A DNA stretch of 64,000 nt from a bacterium (GCA_905221455.1 CAJNDF010000009.1:22068-86067); one strand, 5' to 3'; counted from the stretch's first letter, positions 9,171 through 19,846 are shown. Numbers and translations are program-made. The notes: generated by a model from the letters alone, not told the origin.

Positions 9171-9197
9171 AAAAAATCACACGAGCTGTGTGATTTC
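9171..9197 (-). terminator. Terminator of the Na+/amino-acid symporter gene
   Basis: Minus-strand stem AAATCACAC/GTGTGATTT with a five-base loop and a following T run, just beyond the symporter stop codon. Confidence 0.88.
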
Positions 9198-9198
9198 A

Positions 9199-10521
9199 TT
9201 ATTTATCAAAATACTTTTTAGTCTCAGCAATAACGACTGGTGACAGGACCAAGAGGGCAATCAAGTTTGGCAGAGCCATCAAGGCGTTCACAATATCTGC
9301 AATAATCCAAACCATATCCAACTCGATAAATCCTCCCAACAAGACCATGAGCACAAAGACTACACGGTAAAGCCAGATAAAACGAACTCCAAAGAGGAAC
9401 TCGAAACAGCGTTCTCCATAGTAGTTCCAACCTAGAATCGTCGTGAAGGCAAAGAGCACAAGGAAGATGGTCAAGAGGGCAGGCCCAAAGTGTGAAAAGA
9501 CTGTTGAAAAGGCTGACTGAGTCAAGGCAACCCCATTTAAGTCACCACTCCAAACCCCAGTTACCAAGATGGTCAAACCTGTCAAGGTACAGATAATGAG
9601 GGTATCAATAAAGGTTCCTGTCATGGAAATCAAACCTTGCTCTACCGGTTCGTTTGTCTTAGCAGCCGCAGCTGCAATAGGAGCTGAACCTAGACCAGAC
9701 TCATTTGAAAACACACCACGCGCCACACCATTTTGAATAGCCATCCGAATGCTAGCACCGGCAAATCCACCTACCGCAGCAACAGGACTAAAAGCTGATG
9801 TCAATATTAAAGCGATTGTAGCTGGGAGTTTCCCGATATTAAAGAAAATAACTGTAAGAGTTCCTAGAATATAGATGATAGCCATAAAAGGAACAACAGT
9901 AGTTGAAACCTTTGAAATAGACTTGAGTCCGCCAAAGACGGCAATCGCTACTAAGACAGACAAAACGAGAGCAGTGATGGCTGGCGAAATAGACGTGGTA
10001 TTTTGGATAGATTCTGTAATCGAGTTGACTTGGGTGAAGGTTCCTATTCCCAACAAAGCTACTAAGACACCTGCGATAGCAAAGAAGATAGCAAGTGGTC
10101 GCCACTTTTCTCCCATCCCTAGAAGAATATAGTGCATTGGGCCTCCCGCTACTGCACCATGGTCGTCCTTAGTACGGTATTTAATCGCCAAGAGCCCTTC
10201 CGCATACTTGGTAGCCATTCCAAAGAAAGCCGCCATCCACATCCAAAAGAGAGCTCCTGGTCCACCGACCTTGATAGCTGTCGCCACCCCTATAATATTT
10301 CCCGTACCAACTGTCGCTGCCAGAGCTGTACACAAGGCCGCAAAACTGGATACATCACCATGCCCCTTATCCTTGATAAAAATAAGCTGAAAGGCCTTAG
10401 AGAGACGCAAAACCTGTAAAAGCCCCAAACGAGCAGTTAGATAAATCCCTGTTCCGACCAATAAAATCAAGAGGGGAGGTCCCCAAGCAAAAGCATCGAT
10501 TGATTTAAGCAATTCTAACAT
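9199..10521 (-). CDS. Sodium:alanine/glycine symporter (AGCS family)
   Basis: A 440-residue protein with about eleven membrane segments that imports alanine or glycine with sodium. The family signature is clear in FSNESGLGSAPIAAAAAKT (about residues 270-290), and the segment GTGNIIGVATAI near residue 75 matches the conserved substrate region. The glycine riboswitch in its leader indicates that glycine is the relevant ligand and probably a substrate. ATG follows GGAG with short spacing. Single-gene unit. Confidence 0.93.
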   Translation of the reverse strand: MLELLKSIDAFAWGPPLLILLVGTGIYLTARLGLLQVLRLSKAFQLIFIKDKGHGDVSSFAALCTALAATVGTGNIIGVATAIKVGGPGALFWMWMAAFFGMATKYAEGLLAIKYRTKDDHGAVAGGPMHYILLGMGEKWRPLAIFFAIAGVLVALLGIGTFTQVNSITESIQNTTSISPAITALVLSVLVAIAVFGGLKSISKVSTTVVPFMAIIYILGTLTVIFFNIGKLPATIALILTSAFSPVAAVGGFAGASIRMAIQNGVARGVFSNESGLGSAPIAAAAAKTNEPVEQGLISMTGTFIDTLIICTLTGLTILVTGVWSGDLNGVALTQSAFSTVFSHFGPALLTIFLVLFAFTTILGWNYYGERCFEFLFGVRFIWLYRVVFVLMVLLGGFIELDMVWIIADIVNALMALPNLIALLVLSPVVIAETKKYFDK

Positions 10522-10546
10522 TCTATTCTCCTATCTTTTCAACCCC

Positions 10547-10579
10547 AAAAGAAAGAGCACATGCAAGATACATGTACTC
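10547..10579 (-). terminator. Riboswitch expression-platform terminator
   Basis: Minus-strand GAGTACATG/CATGTGCTC stem with a seven-base loop and then TTTCTTTT, between the glycine aptamer and the symporter start. It is the likely ON/OFF element; the alternative pairing was not resolved. Confidence 0.82.
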
Positions 10580-10611
10580 TGGAATGCTTAGATAAATGCT
10601 AAAAAGCGGTC

Positions 10612-10697
10612 TATCCTAGCTCTGTCCTTTTACCTGAGAGTTTGAGCAGTTGCCTGCCTTGCCCCTTCGGTGCCTTTACGGTCTCTCCAGAGTTCCG
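10612..10697 (-). promoter_or_regulatory. Glycine riboswitch (single aptamer)
   Basis: The minus strand carries the conserved glycine-aptamer blocks in order: CTGGAGAGACCG, GGCACCGAAGGGGCAA, AACTCTCAGGTAAAAGGACAGAG (the last given as a block of conserved bases). Only one aptamer is seen, not the usual tandem pair. It lies about 90 bases before the symporter gene, with a terminator between. The remaining gap up to mutS2 (10700-10860) is AT-rich and holds nothing else I can name. Confidence 0.93.
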
Positions 10698-10863
10698 TCC
10701 ATTTACAGTCATGGAAAATCAAACGATTCCCCACTTCTATTAAACTTCATTCGGTGTTGGTATTTAATTGATTCTTATTTTACAAAAAATGTTGGCTTTT
10801 GTCAATGGATTTATTAATAAAACTTAATTCAACCGTTTTTACTTTATAAAGTCCGAAATACTT

Positions 10864-13200
10864 CTATCCTTTAAAAGTCACAATAGTCGCACCACTGCCT
10901 CCAGCATTTTGTGGGGCATAGCCGAAACTCTTGACATGTTTGTTTCTTTGTAGGTATTTGGTGACACCTTCACGGATGACACCTGTTCCGATACCATGGA
11001 TGATATCAACTTGCGCCATATTGTTAAGCAGGGCTTGGTCAATAAAGGCATCTAGCTCATTCATAGCCTCTTCATAACGTTTGCCTCGAAGGTCCAGTCT
11101 GGCTTGTGGACCACGACCAGAAGTCCGTTTCACAACATTGACTTGTTTCTTCTTAACTTGCTTTTCTTGCTGGGCTTGAACAAGGTCAAATTCTTTTTCT
11201 TCCAAGGTCATCTTAATCAAACCAACTTGGGCTTCCCAGCGGCCATCCTTGAGTTGACTAGTCAAGGTCCCACGCTGTCCATAACTGAGAACCACGATAT
11301 CATCTCCCACCTTTGGAGCTCGTTTTTTCTTGGCCTTTTGAAGAACCTTGTTTTTAGACAAATCTACTTTTTCAGGAGCCAATTTTTTCAACTTGGCCTT
11401 GGCTTCAATGATTTCATGGGGTTTGAGTTGAGATTTGCTATGAAGATTTTTGAGAATCTGGTCACTCTCACTGAGGGCCATGTCCACAATCTCAGAAGCC
11501 TGTTCACGCGCCTTGTTGAGCTCGGTTTCCTTTTCACGATTGAGCTCGTTGTAGAGCTTTTTAAGAGCACGGTTCATCTTGAGATTTTCTTGCTCCACCT
11601 CACGGATATTGTCCAAGCGTTTGCGACTCTCTAGCGTCTGCTCTTCCAGTTGTTCAATGATTCGGTTGACATCATTGTCTTGATCGACCTGCTGACTGGC
11701 ATCCCCTACGATGACTTCAGAAAGCCCTAGACGTTTGGCAATTTCAAAGGCATTGCTTCGGCCAGGCACCCCCTGCATAAAGCGATAGGTCGGGCGAAGA
11801 GTCGCAGTATCAAACTCCATACTGGCATTTTGCACAAAGGCTGTCTCGATACCATAGGCCTTGAGCTCCGGATAGTGGGTCGTCGCCATGGTCTTGACTT
11901 GACGCAGGCGAAGATCCTCCAGAATAGCCATGGCAAGGGCGGCTCCTTCTTGAGGGTCTGTACCAGCCCCCAACTCATCCAAGAGTAGGAGGGAATGTTG
12001 GTTGACCTTGCCAAGAATATCCACGATATTGGTCATGTGGCTAGAGAAGGTAGACAAGCTTTGTTCAATAGATTGCTCATCCCCAATATCAGCAAAGATT
12101 TCTTCAAAAATACCCACACGACTTCCCTTGTCTGCTAAAATCGGCAAACCGGACTGGGCCATAACCTGTGTCAAACCCAGAGTTTTAAGCATGATGGTCT
12201 TACCACCAGTGTTGGGTCCTGTGATGACAATAGCTGTTAAATCTTGACCAAAATGGACATCATTTGCGACTGCATTTTTGACCAAAGGATGGCAGACATG
12301 GAGCAGTTGAATTTCCTGATTTTCTGACAGCTGAGGCACGACTGCTTGTCTTTCTTGAATAAAGCGGACCTTGGCACGAATCAAGTCTAGATGACCGATA
12401 ATCCAAGCATCGTTGGCGATCTCAGCCGCATGAGGGCGGACACGCTCGGAAATTTCTTGGAGAATACGAAGCATTTCGTAGCGCTCATCTGCTCGCAAAC
12501 TAGCAATTTCTTCGCTCAGTTTGACCACCTCACGGGGTTCGATATAGACGGTATTTCCACTAGCAGAAATATCATGAACGACACCTGCAATCTTGTTACG
12601 ATAAGTGTTTTTAACTGGTAAAACCTGACGGCCATTTCTGCTAGCAACAATCCCTTCCGTCAACATCTGCGCTTTTTGCTTGAGCAAATCTTGCAAGACA
12701 TCGCGTACCTGACTCTCGCTATCATGTATTTTTCGACGGATTCGCGCCAATTCTTCACTGGCGAAATTTTCAATGAAACCTGCATCATTAAAGGCCTGAA
12801 GATTTCCTTGTAATTGCGGAAAATCGTGTAATTTATCAAACCAAAGGGCTAATTCTTCCAAGCTGACATTTTCCAGATTGGCGTAAAAACTTTGCAATTC
12901 TCTGCTAGAAAGAAGCACGCGCTTCAAGAGTAGGAACTCCTCTATATTGAGGTCTGCTCCCATCTCCAACCGCTTGCAGACTCCTGCGATTTCCTTGGTT
13001 GCGAGAAGAGTAAAATGCGGTTGCTCAACAAAAAGAGCCTGCATTTCCTTCATCTCAGCAAAAGCCTGTTTGATTTTATCTGCTTTGGCAGTCGGAGCCA
13101 ACTGTCTCAATTGCTCCAAGCCCTGCTCGGTCAACAAATGGGGTTCAAACAAGGCCTTAACCTTATTGAACTCTAATGTTTCTAATATTTTCTTGTTCAT
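10864..13200 (-). CDS. mutS2: MutS2 / RqcU ATPase-endonuclease
   Basis: A MutS-family ATPase; family members suppress recombination or split collided ribosomes. The 778-residue protein has a helical lever/clamp region, the Walker A motif GPNTGGKT at 328-335, a [14 protein letters not shown]alker B/signature region, a long coiled-coil segment (about 500-600) and a C-terminal Smr domain (about 700-778) with LDLRG and the HGIGTG catalytic loop. Full length. Two functions compete in the literature and sequence cannot choose. A BOX element lies about 35 bases upstream. Confidence 0.96.
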   Translation of the reverse strand: MNKKILETLEFNKVKALFEPHLLTEQGLEQLRQLAPTAKADKIKQAFAEMKEMQALFVEQPHFTLLATKEIAGVCKRLEMGADLNIEEFLLLKRVLLSSRELQSFYANLENVSLEELALWFDKLHDFPQLQGNLQAFNDAGFIENFASEELARIRRKIHDSESQVRDVLQDLLKQKAQMLTEGIVASRNGRQVLPVKNTYRNKIAGVVHDISASGNTVYIEPREVVKLSEEIASLRADERYEMLRILQEISERVRPHAAEIANDAWIIGHLDLIRAKVRFIQERQAVVPQLSENQEIQLLHVCHPLVKNAVANDVHFGQDLTAIVITGPNTGGKTIMLKTLGLTQVMAQSGLPILADKGSRVGIFEEIFADIGDEQSIEQSLSTFSSHMTNIVDILGKVNQHSLLLLDELGAGTDPQEGAALAMAILEDLRLRQVKTMATTHYPELKAYGIETAFVQNASMEFDTATLRPTYRFMQGVPGRSNAFEIAKRLGLSEVIVGDASQQVDQDNDVNRIIEQLEEQTLESRKRLDNIREVEQENLKMNRALKKLYNELNREKETELNKAREQASEIVDMALSESDQILKNLHSKSQLKPHEIIEAKAKLKKLAPEKVDLSKNKVLQKAKKKRAPKVGDDIVVLSYGQRGTLTSQLKDGRWEAQVGLIKMTLEEKEFDLVQAQQEKQVKKKQVNVVKRTSGRGPQARLDLRGKRYEEAMNELDAFIDQALLNNMAQVDIIHGIGTGVIREGVTKYLQRNKHVKSFGYAPQNAGGSGATIVTFKG

Positions 13201-13234
13201 CTTTATTTCCTTGTCTTTGAATGTCTAGGTATAT

Positions 13235-13352
13235 TGTACTCAATGAAAATCAAAGAGCAAACTAGGAAGCTAGCCACAGGTTGCTCAAAACAGTGTTTTG
13301 AGGTTGCAGATGGAAGCTGACGTGGTTTGAAGAGATTTTCGAAGAGTATTAG
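13235..13352 (-). repeat. BOX element (boxA-boxC, short form)
   Basis: On the minus strand it begins with the boxA signature (ATACTCTTCGAAAATC) and ends with the boxC signature (CTAGCTTCCTAGTTTGC, then TTGATTTTCATTGAGTA). The centre carries CTCAAAACACTGTTTTGAG, and no complete boxB is present. It lies between cvpA and mutS2 and would be transcribed as part of the mutS2 leader or the intercistronic region. Confidence 0.88.
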
Positions 13353-13391
13353 CTTTTTACATTCTTATAGATTCTAGTCAAATCTGTAAAC

Positions 13392-13418
13392 AAAGGGCTA
13401 GGAAAATTCCTGCCCTTT
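13392..13418 (-). terminator. Probable terminator of cvpA
   Basis: Minus-strand AAAGGGC/GCCCTTT with an inner GGAA/TTCC pairing. The following T run is short, so efficiency is uncertain. Confidence 0.6.
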
Positions 13419-13967
13419 TTATCCGATTAAATTTGTCACCCAGATTTGTTTGAGCCAACTGGTTGTTACCGGTACGCTCTGGATGATGTGTTTTGCGACG
13501 ATACTCTTTTCAAGAGGATTTTGTACAGCTGCCATGGGAATGGTCGCTAGTATGGTCAAGGCCATTTGCAAGACAAATAAGGTCACCAACATAGACAAGA
13601 TACCTGCTGAAATTTGGAACAACTTGCCACCCAGTTTTTTACTAGGAAGTAAGTGTAACAAGAGACCAAGTAAACGACCGATGCTATAGACAATCCCAAA
13701 TACCAACAAGTAGCCGATACCTGCATAAAAGACCTTATCCAACTGAAAGAGTTGATCCGATGGGAAGAAGAAAGTTCCCTGACCTTCCTGCGGATTTGCA
13801 TAAGGGAGCAATAAGTGGAACTGCTCACCAAGCCCCTTGTAAAACTGGCCTGCCATAAAAGCCGATGCCATGGCTGAAATCAGGTAATAAACCTGTAAGA
13901 GCAAGCCTCTCCGATAGCCGATATAAAATCCCCAAGCCAAGACCAATAGAAGAAGGAGTGAAATCAT
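13419..13967 (-). CDS. cvpA: CvpA family membrane protein
   Basis: A 182-residue protein with four predicted membrane helices (about residues 3-20, 25-45, 78-100, 112-135), of the CvpA (colicin V production) family. Its role in Gram-positives is not defined. It starts inside the zapA stop codon (ATGA overlap), an arrangement common in Firmicutes where zapA and cvpA precede mutS2. The three genes here are in that same order, so co-transcription with mutS2 is possible despite the terminator-like hairpin and the BOX between them. Confidence 0.85.
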   Translation of the reverse strand: MISLLLLLVLAWGFYIGYRRGLLLQVYYLISAMASAFMAGQFYKGLGEQFHLLLPYANPQEGQGTFFFPSDQLFQLDKVFYAGIGYLLVFGIVYSIGRLLGLLLHLLPSKKLGGKLFQISAGILSMLVTLFVLQMALTILATIPMAAVQNPLEKSIVAKHIIQSVPVTTSWLKQIWVTNLIG

Positions 13968-14266
13968 AAGGAATCCTCAATCTTGCTCTGTTCTTGCTTG
14001 CAAGTCACGAGTTTGTGACGGAGTTCTTCTAATTCTTGCTCCTTATCGTCAAATTCAATCTCACGGCTGAGCTGAGTTGACAAACAGTTGACTGCCAACA
14101 AAAGAGCGATCGTTTCATCGTCTGCACTAGGCATTTGTTCTTTAATTGCTTGGTATTTTTCTGTCGCAACCTTAGCGATTTCTTCCATAAAAAGGTTATC
14201 ATGCTCGGTTGTCAAGGTTAATGATTTTTTTCCGAATGTAAATTTGAATCGATTTAGATTTGCCAT
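13964..14266 (-). CDS. zapA: Cell division protein ZapA-like
   Basis: A 100-residue protein with an N-terminal beta region (NRFKFTFGKKSLTLTTE) and a C-terminal coiled coil (about 60-100), the layout of ZapA, which cross-links FtsZ filaments at mid-cell. The start ATG follows GAGGTGAATTTT; a GTG three codons upstream lies in that ribosome site and was rejected. It overlaps cvpA by four bases. The assignment rests on size, fold pattern and the zapA-cvpA-mutS2 order. Confidence 0.8.
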   Translation of the reverse strand: MANLNRFKFTFGKKSLTLTTEHDNLFMEEIAKVATEKYQAIKEQMPSADDETIALLLAVNCLSTQLSREIEFDDKEQELEELRHKLVTCKQEQSKIEDSL

Positions 14267-14352
14267 AAAATTCACCTCACGATATTATACCAAAATTCGC
14301 TAACTTTGTCAGTTTTTACAAATTTGCCTGCTTTTGTGGTACAATAGAAACT

Positions 14353-15234
14353 ATGGCAAGTATAACACTCACACCAAGCGAAAAGGAGATCCAGGCTTTT
14401 CTTGAACACTATCAAACCAGTCTGGCTCCTAGTAAGAATCCCTATATCCGCTACTTTTTGAAACTACCTCAGGCAACGGCTTCTATCTATACTTCTGGAA
14501 AGGTCTTGCTTCAGGGTGAAAGAGCTGAGAAATACGCTAGTTTCTTTGGCTATCAAGTTCTAGAGCAAAACAGCGGACAAAATCTCCCTTTGATTGGGAC
14601 AGATGAGGTGGGAAATGGTTCCTACTTTGGTGGACTTGCAGTTGTGGCTTCCTTTGTCACACCTGACCAGCATGACTTCTTGCGAAAACTCGGTGTGGGG
14701 GATTCCAAGACTCTGGCCGACCAAAAGATTCGTCAGCTTGCTCCTATTCTCAAGGAAAAAATCCAGCACCAAGCGCTACTTCTCTCACCAAGCAAGTACA
14801 ACGAGGTCATCGGAGATCGCTACAATGCTGTTTCAGTTAAGGTTGCCCTCCATAATCAGGCTATCTATCTCCTCCTTCAAAAAGGTCTTCAGCCTGAGAA
14901 AATTGTGATTGATGCCTTCACCAGTGCTAAAAATTATGACAAATACTTGGCACAAGAGGCCAATCGTTTCAGCAATCCTATCAGCTTAGAAGAAAAGGCT
15001 GAGGGCAAATACTTGGCTGTCGCAGTTTCTTCTATCATCGCGCGTGATCTCTTTCTGGAAAATCTTGAAAATCTGGGACGAGAATTGGACTATCAACTTC
15101 CAAGTGGAGCTGGAATGGCTTCTGATAAGGTGGCTAGCCAGATTTTGCAAGCCTATGGTATGCAGGGACTCAACTTCTGTGCCAAACTGCACTTTAAAAA
15201 TACTGAAAAAGCGAAAAAACGCTTAGAAAGGTAA
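14353..15234 (+). CDS. rnhC: Ribonuclease HIII
   Basis: RNase HIII cleaves the RNA strand of RNA-DNA hybrids. The 293-residue protein has the N-terminal TBP-like substrate-binding domain (about 1-85) typical of HIII and a C-terminal catalytic domain starting with [13 protein letters not shown], where Asp and Glu bind metal. The later acidic residue is in VIDAFTS. An extended -10 (TGGTACAAT) lies just upstream. lepB follows after three bases, so the two are co-transcribed. Confidence 0.95.
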   Translation: MASITLTPSEKEIQAFLEHYQTSLAPSKNPYIRYFLKLPQATASIYTSGKVLLQGERAEKYASFFGYQVLEQNSGQNLPLIGTDEVGNGSYFGGLAVVASFVTPDQHDFLRKLGVGDSKTLADQKIRQLAPILKEKIQHQALLLSPSKYNEVIGDRYNAVSVKVALHNQAIYLLLQKGLQPEKIVIDAFTSAKNYDKYLAQEANRFSNPISLEEKAEGKYLAVAVSSIIARDLFLENLENLGRELDYQLPSGAGMASDKVASQILQAYGMQGLNFCAKLHFKNTEKAKKRLER

Positions 15235-15237
15235 ATT

Positions 15238-15852
15238 ATGAATTCATTTAAAAATTTCCTAAAAGAGTGGGGATTGTTCCTCCTGATTCTGTCATTATTA
15301 GCTTTAAGCCGTATCTTTTTCTGGAGTAACGTCCGCGTAGAAGGTCATTCTATGGACCCTACCCTAGCGGATGGCGAAATCCTCTTTGTTGTCAAACACC
15401 TCCCTATTGACCGTTTTGATATCGTTGTGGCTCATGAGGAAGACGGTAATAAGGACATTGTCAAACGTGTCATCGGAATGCCTGGCGATACCATCCGTTA
15501 CGAAAATGATAAACTTTACATCAATGATAAAGAGACGGATGAGCCTTATCTAGCTGACTATATCAAACGCTTCAAGGATGACAAACTCCAAAGCACTTAC
15601 TCAGGCAAGGGCTTTGAAGGAAATAAAGGAACTTTCTTTAGAAGTATCGCTCAAAAAGCCCAAGCCTTCACAGTTGATGTCAACTACAATACCAACTTTA
15701 GCTTTACTGTTCCAGAAGGAGAGTACCTTCTCCTCGGAGATGACCGCTTGGTTTCGAGCGACAGCCGCCACGTAGGTACTTTTAAAGCAAAAGATATCAC
15801 AGGGGAAGCTAAATTCCGCTTCTGGCCAATCACCCGTATCGGAACATTTTAA
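15238..15852 (+). CDS. lepB: Signal peptidase I
   Basis: This membrane-anchored protease removes signal peptides from exported proteins such as the choline-binding and LPQTG proteins in this window. The 204-residue protein has one N-terminal membrane segment (about 11-29), catalytic Ser38 in VEGHSMDPTL, general-base Lys76 in DIVKRVIGMPGD, and the box E motif LLGDDRLVSSDSR. It follows rnhC directly and ends at a strong terminator. Confidence 0.96.
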   Translation: MNSFKNFLKEWGLFLLILSLLALSRIFFWSNVRVEGHSMDPTLADGEILFVVKHLPIDRFDIVVAHEEDGNKDIVKRVIGMPGDTIRYENDKLYINDKETDEPYLADYIKRFKDDKLQSTYSGKGFEGNKGTFFRSIAQKAQAFTVDVNYNTNFSFTVPEGEYLLLGDDRLVSSDSRHVGTFKAKDITGEAKFRFWPITRIGTF

Positions 15853-15857
15853 GAAAT

Positions 15858-15893
15858 CGAAGAGGCCGAGAATCAAGAATCTCAGCCTCTTCT
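15858..15893 (+). terminator. Terminator of rnhC-lepB
   Basis: GAAGAGGCCGAG and CTCAGCCTCTTC form a near-perfect 12-bp stem with a T-rich tail (TTCT). Confidence 0.85.
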
Positions 15894-15970
15894 TCTATCG
15901 TGAGAAGTGATCGTTTATTGACTATAGTAAAAACAACCCCAACTCTCACCTATTCATGCAAAGGAATTTT

Positions 15971-18337
15971 ATGGAAGTTTATTTTTCAGGAACCATTGAA
16001 CGGATTATTTTTGAAAATCCCAGCAATTTTTATCGCATCCTTCTCCTAGAAATCGAAGATACGGACGCAGAGGATTTTGATGATTTTGAAATCATTGTCA
16101 CCGGCACCATGGCTGATGTGATTGAGGGAGAAGACTACACTTTTTGGGGGCAAATTGTCCAGCACTCCAAGTATGGGGAACAGCTACAAATCAGCCGGTA
16201 TGAACGCGCAAAACCAACTAGCAAGGGGCTGGTTAAGTACTTTTCAAGTAGCCATTTCAAGGGAATTGGTCTCAAGACAGCTCAGAAAATCGTGGATACC
16301 TATGGCGACAATACCATTGACGAGATTCTGCAACACCCAGAAAAGCTAGAAGGCATCGCAGGACTCTCTGCCAAAAATCGTGAGGCTTTCGTGTCCACTC
16401 TTCGTCTCAACTACGGAACCGAGATGGTTTTAGCAAAACTAGCCAACTACGGCATTCCCAATAAATTAGCCTTTCAGATTCAAGACTTTTACAAGGAAGA
16501 AACCCTTGATGTGGTTGAAAATTATCCCTACCAGTTGGTTGAGGATATCAAGGGTTTGGGCTTTACCATTGCTGACCAACTAGCGGAGGAACTAGGCATC
16601 GAAAGTCAGGCTCCTGAACGCTTCCGTGCCGGTCTAGTTCATAGTCTTTTTCAGGCCTGTATGGAAACAGGGGACACCTATGTTGAAGCACGGGATTTGC
16701 TAGAACAAACCCTCACTCTCCTTGAGTCTTCCCGTCCCGTGGAACTGGACCCCAGCCAAGTGGCCCAAGAACTCTCCTACCTAATCGAAGAAGACAAGGT
16801 TCAGCAAATTGATACCAAAATCTTTGACAATAGTCTCTTTTTCGCGGAGGAAGGGATCCGCAGTCACTTGATTCGTATCCTTGAAAAAGGAAAACAGAAG
16901 AGTCAAGATTTAGAAACTATTCAAAAACATATCGCTACTGTCGAGCAAGAACTTGGAATTGAGTATGATAGCATTCAAAAACAAGCTATCTGCGATGCTA
17001 TCCATAACAAGGTCTTTATCCTTACAGGTGGGCCTGGTACTGGTAAGACAACTGTTATCAATGGGATTATCGCTGTTTATGCCCTTTTAGAAGGACTTGA
17101 CCTCAGGAAAAAAAGCAACCTGCCGATTCTTCTTGCCGCTCCAACTGGACGAGCCGCTCGGCGCATGAATGAATTGACAGGTTTGCCTAGCGCGACCATA
17201 CACCGCCACTTGGGAATGACAGGTGACGATGATACCAGTCATCTGGAAGATTATCTGGATGCCGACTTTATCATCGTAGATGAATTCTCCATGGTGGATA
17301 CTTGGCTGGCCAATCAACTCTTCTCCAACATCTCTTCTAACAGTAAAATTCTCATCGTGGGAGATAGCGATCAGCTACCGTCTGTCAGCCCTGGACAGGT
17401 TCTAGCGGATCTGCTTCATATTCCCCTGATTCCTCAGACTCGCTTGGAAAAAATTTACCGGCAAAGCGAAGAATCAACCATCGTTACCCTAGCTAGTCAA
17501 ATTCGACAGGGTATCCTGCCAGCTGACTTTACCCAGAAAAAAGCAGACCGTTCCTACTTTGAAATTGCTAGCGGTCATATTCCTGCTACCATTGAAAAAA
17601 TCTTAGGCGCTGCCCTCAGAAGCGGCATCCCTGCCCGTGATATCCAAGTTCTGGCTCCCATGTACCGAGGGGCGGCAGGGATTGATGCCATCAACCAGCT
17701 CATGCAAGACCTCCTCAATCCACCACAAAAAGACCAGCTCAGTTTTGAAGCTCCCCAGTGCCACTATCGTAAGGGCGACAAGGTCATTCATTTGGTCAAC
17801 GATGCTGAAATCAATGTCTTTAATGGAGATTTAGGAGCCATCACAGACCTGATTCCTGGTAAATACACCGAGTCGAAACAAGACGAAATTGTCATTGATT
17901 TTGATGGCAACGAGGTCTCTTACCCACGTAACGAATGGTACAAGATTCGTTTGGCCTATGCCATGAGTATCCATAAGTCTCAGGGAAGTGAGTTCCCTGT
18001 TGTCATCCTACCGATTACCAGTGCTAGTAAGCGTATGCTGGAGCGCAATCTCATCTATACAGCCATTACACGCGCCAAAAGCAAACTTATCTTATTAGGC
18101 GAATTACAGGCCTTCGACTATGCCACCCAACATATCGGAACTGCCCGAAAAACCTATCTGATTGAACGCTTCAGTGATTTATTGGAAACTGTTGAAGAAA
18201 AGCAACAAGCTGTCTCTGAAACAGTCACATCAAGCGCCTCTGAAGAATCCTACATCCTCACCGAGGAAAACTGGGACAGCATCCCAGCCATGATTGGGAT
18301 TACAGACGCAGACCTCAAAGAGATTTTTGGAAAATAG
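15971..18337 (+). CDS. recD2: RecD2 family ATP-dependent DNA helicase
   Basis: A 5'-3' superfamily 1B helicase that works without RecBC in repair and fork maintenance. The 788-residue protein has an N-terminal OB-like region, helix-hairpin-helix segments (about 85-200), Walker A GGPGTGKTT (about 353-361), Walker B DEFSMVD, and a C-terminal helicase motif MSIHKSQGSEF. The start ATG follows AAAGGAATTTT; an in-frame ATG five codons earlier overlaps this site and was rejected. It ends at a terminator shared with tig. Confidence 0.95.
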   Translation: MEVYFSGTIERIIFENPSNFYRILLLEIEDTDAEDFDDFEIIVTGTMADVIEGEDYTFWGQIVQHSKYGEQLQISRYERAKPTSKGLVKYFSSSHFKGIGLKTAQKIVDTYGDNTIDEILQHPEKLEGIAGLSAKNREAFVSTLRLNYGTEMVLAKLANYGIPNKLAFQIQDFYKEETLDVVENYPYQLVEDIKGLGFTIADQLAEELGIESQAPERFRAGLVHSLFQACMETGDTYVEARDLLEQTLTLLESSRPVELDPSQVAQELSYLIEEDKVQQIDTKIFDNSLFFAEEGIRSHLIRILEKGKQKSQDLETIQKHIATVEQELGIEYDSIQKQAICDAIHNKVFILTGGPGTGKTTVINGIIAVYALLEGLDLRKKSNLPILLAAPTGRAARRMNELTGLPSATIHRHLGMTGDDDTSHLEDYLDADFIIVDEFSMVDTWLANQLFSNISSNSKILIVGDSDQLPSVSPGQVLADLLHIPLIPQTRLEKIYRQSEESTIVTLASQIRQGILPADFTQKKADRSYFEIASGHIPATIEKILGAALRSGIPARDIQVLAPMYRGAAGIDAINQLMQDLLNPPQKDQLSFEAPQCHYRKGDKVIHLVNDAEINVFNGDLGAITDLIPGKYTESKQDEIVIDFDGNEVSYPRNEWYKIRLAYAMSIHKSQGSEFPVVILPITSASKRMLERNLIYTAITRAKSKLILLGELQAFDYATQHIGTARKTYLIERFSDLLETVEEKQQAVSETVTSSASEESYILTEENWDSIPAMIGITDADLKEIFGK

Positions 18338-18344
18338 TGCATAA

Positions 18345-18375
18345 GAAAACCCACCTAATCAGGTGGGATTTTTGT
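18345..18375. terminator. Bidirectional terminator, recD2 / tig
   Basis: CCCACCT-AATC-AGGTGGG with A and T runs on both sides, between two convergent genes. Confidence 0.9.
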
Positions 18376-18384
18376 CTATTAAGA

Positions 18385-19668
18385 TTATTTTACTGTTGCT
18401 GTGCTTGTGATCAATTCAACAGCTTTTTTGATTGTGATATCGTGTTTCAACATATCAGCTGAAAGCAAGCTTTGTACTTGTGCCACTTCCATGTTGTAAT
18501 CTGCAGCCAATTGCTCGATTTCTTTTTGGATTTCTTCTTCTGAAGCGTCAAATCCTTCAGCTTTGGCAACTGCTTCGATAACAAGGTTAGTCTTAGTACG
18601 TGACTCAGCTTCTGCTTGGTATTGATTGTGAAGGTCTTCTTGAGTAGTTCCAGTGATTTGGAAGTACATGTCAGGGTTGATACCTTGACGTTGCAAGTTT
18701 CCAAGAAATTCGTTTACTGAACGGTGAACTTCTTCGTGAATCATTTCTTCTGGAAGTTCTACGATTTCAGCATTTTCTACAGCTTTATCGATTGCTGCAC
18801 CTTCAACTGCATCTTTGTAAGCTTCTGCTTTAGCTTCAGCCAATTCGTTGCGGTATTTTTCTTTCAATTCAGCAAGTGTTTCAACTTCTTCGTCGATGTC
18901 TTTTGCAAGTTCATCATCAAGAGCTGGAACTTCTTTAGCTTTTACTTCGTGGATAGTTGTTACGAATTTAGCTTCTTTACCTGCAAGGTCTTCTGCTTGG
19001 TAGTCTTCTGGGAATGTTACGATAACATCAACAGTTTCACCAGCTGAGTGACCCACCAATTGGTCTTCGAAACCAGGGATGAATTGACCTGAACCAAGTC
19101 CAAGTGAGAAGTTTTCACCTTTTCCGCCGTCAAATTCAACACCGTCGATAGAACCAACGAAGTCGATGACAACAGTGTCGCCGTTTTCAGCAGCAGCTTC
19201 TTTGATAACCAATTCAGCCAAGTTGTTGCGTTCGCGTTCGATACGCTCTTCAACATCAGCGTCAGTTACTTCTTTTTCTAGATCAACTGATACTTCAAGG
19301 TTTTTGTAGTCACCCAATTTTACTTCAGGTTTTGTAACGACTTCAGCAGTGATAACCCAGTCTTGACCTTTTTCCATTGAAGTTACGTCAATTTTTGGTT
19401 GAGCAACCACTTCAAGACCAGCTTCTTTTACAGCTGCTTCATAAGCGTTTGGCAAAAGAGCGTTCATAACGTCTTGGTAAAGTGACTCTTCACCAAATTT
19501 TTTGTCGAAGATAGGACGTGGAAGGTGACCTTTACGGAAACCTGGAACATTAAGAGATTTCTTCACTGAGTTGAAGACACGGTCCAATTCTGGTTTGATT
19601 TGGTCTTGAGAGATAGTGAAAGTCAAGACACCACGGTTTGTTTCTTTGTTTTCAAATGATACAGACAT
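18385..19668 (-). CDS. tig: Trigger factor
   Basis: A ribosome-bound chaperone and peptidyl-prolyl isomerase. The 427-residue protein has the ribosome-docking domain with the [10 protein letters not shown] signature (about 44-53), an FKBP-type domain (about 160-245) and a long helical C-terminal chaperone domain. Length and order are typical. It has its own promoter with an extended -10 and a shared terminator. Confidence 0.97.
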   Translation of the reverse strand: MSVSFENKETNRGVLTFTISQDQIKPELDRVFNSVKKSLNVPGFRKGHLPRPIFDKKFGEESLYQDVMNALLPNAYEAAVKEAGLEVVAQPKIDVTSMEKGQDWVITAEVVTKPEVKLGDYKNLEVSVDLEKEVTDADVEERIERERNNLAELVIKEAAAENGDTVVIDFVGSIDGVEFDGGKGENFSLGLGSGQFIPGFEDQLVGHSAGETVDVIVTFPEDYQAEDLAGKEAKFVTTIHEVKAKEVPALDDELAKDIDEEVETLAELKEKYRNELAEAKAEAYKDAVEGAAIDKAVENAEIVELPEEMIHEEVHRSVNEFLGNLQRQGINPDMYFQITGTTQEDLHNQYQAEAESRTKTNLVIEAVAKAEGFDASEEEIQKEIEQLAADYNMEVAQVQSLLSADMLKHDITIKKAVELITSTATVK

Positions 19669-19705
19669 TCTGTCATTTCTCCTTAAAATTTTTTAAATAC
19701 AGTCT

Positions 19706-19735
19706 ATTATAACATAAACGAGCGACTTTTTTCAA
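19706..19735 (-). promoter_or_regulatory. tig promoter
   Basis: Minus-strand TTGAAA (19730-19735), an 18-base spacer ending in TGT, and TATAAT (19706-19711): a good -35 plus an extended -10. Confidence 0.82.
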
Positions 19736-19846
19736 GTAATGAATGCGCTTTTCAATGATGCTGGAAGTATGGTTTCTTCTTGGTTTTCTTTAGGATTTGA
19801 ATATACTCTTATAAAAGATGCTTAATGATGGCTGATTACAGTAAAA

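Noticed and set aside
11104-11634. 176-residue plus-strand open frame opposite mutS2
   Set aside because: It is antisense to a fully conserved MutS2 coding region, with no promoter or ribosome site.
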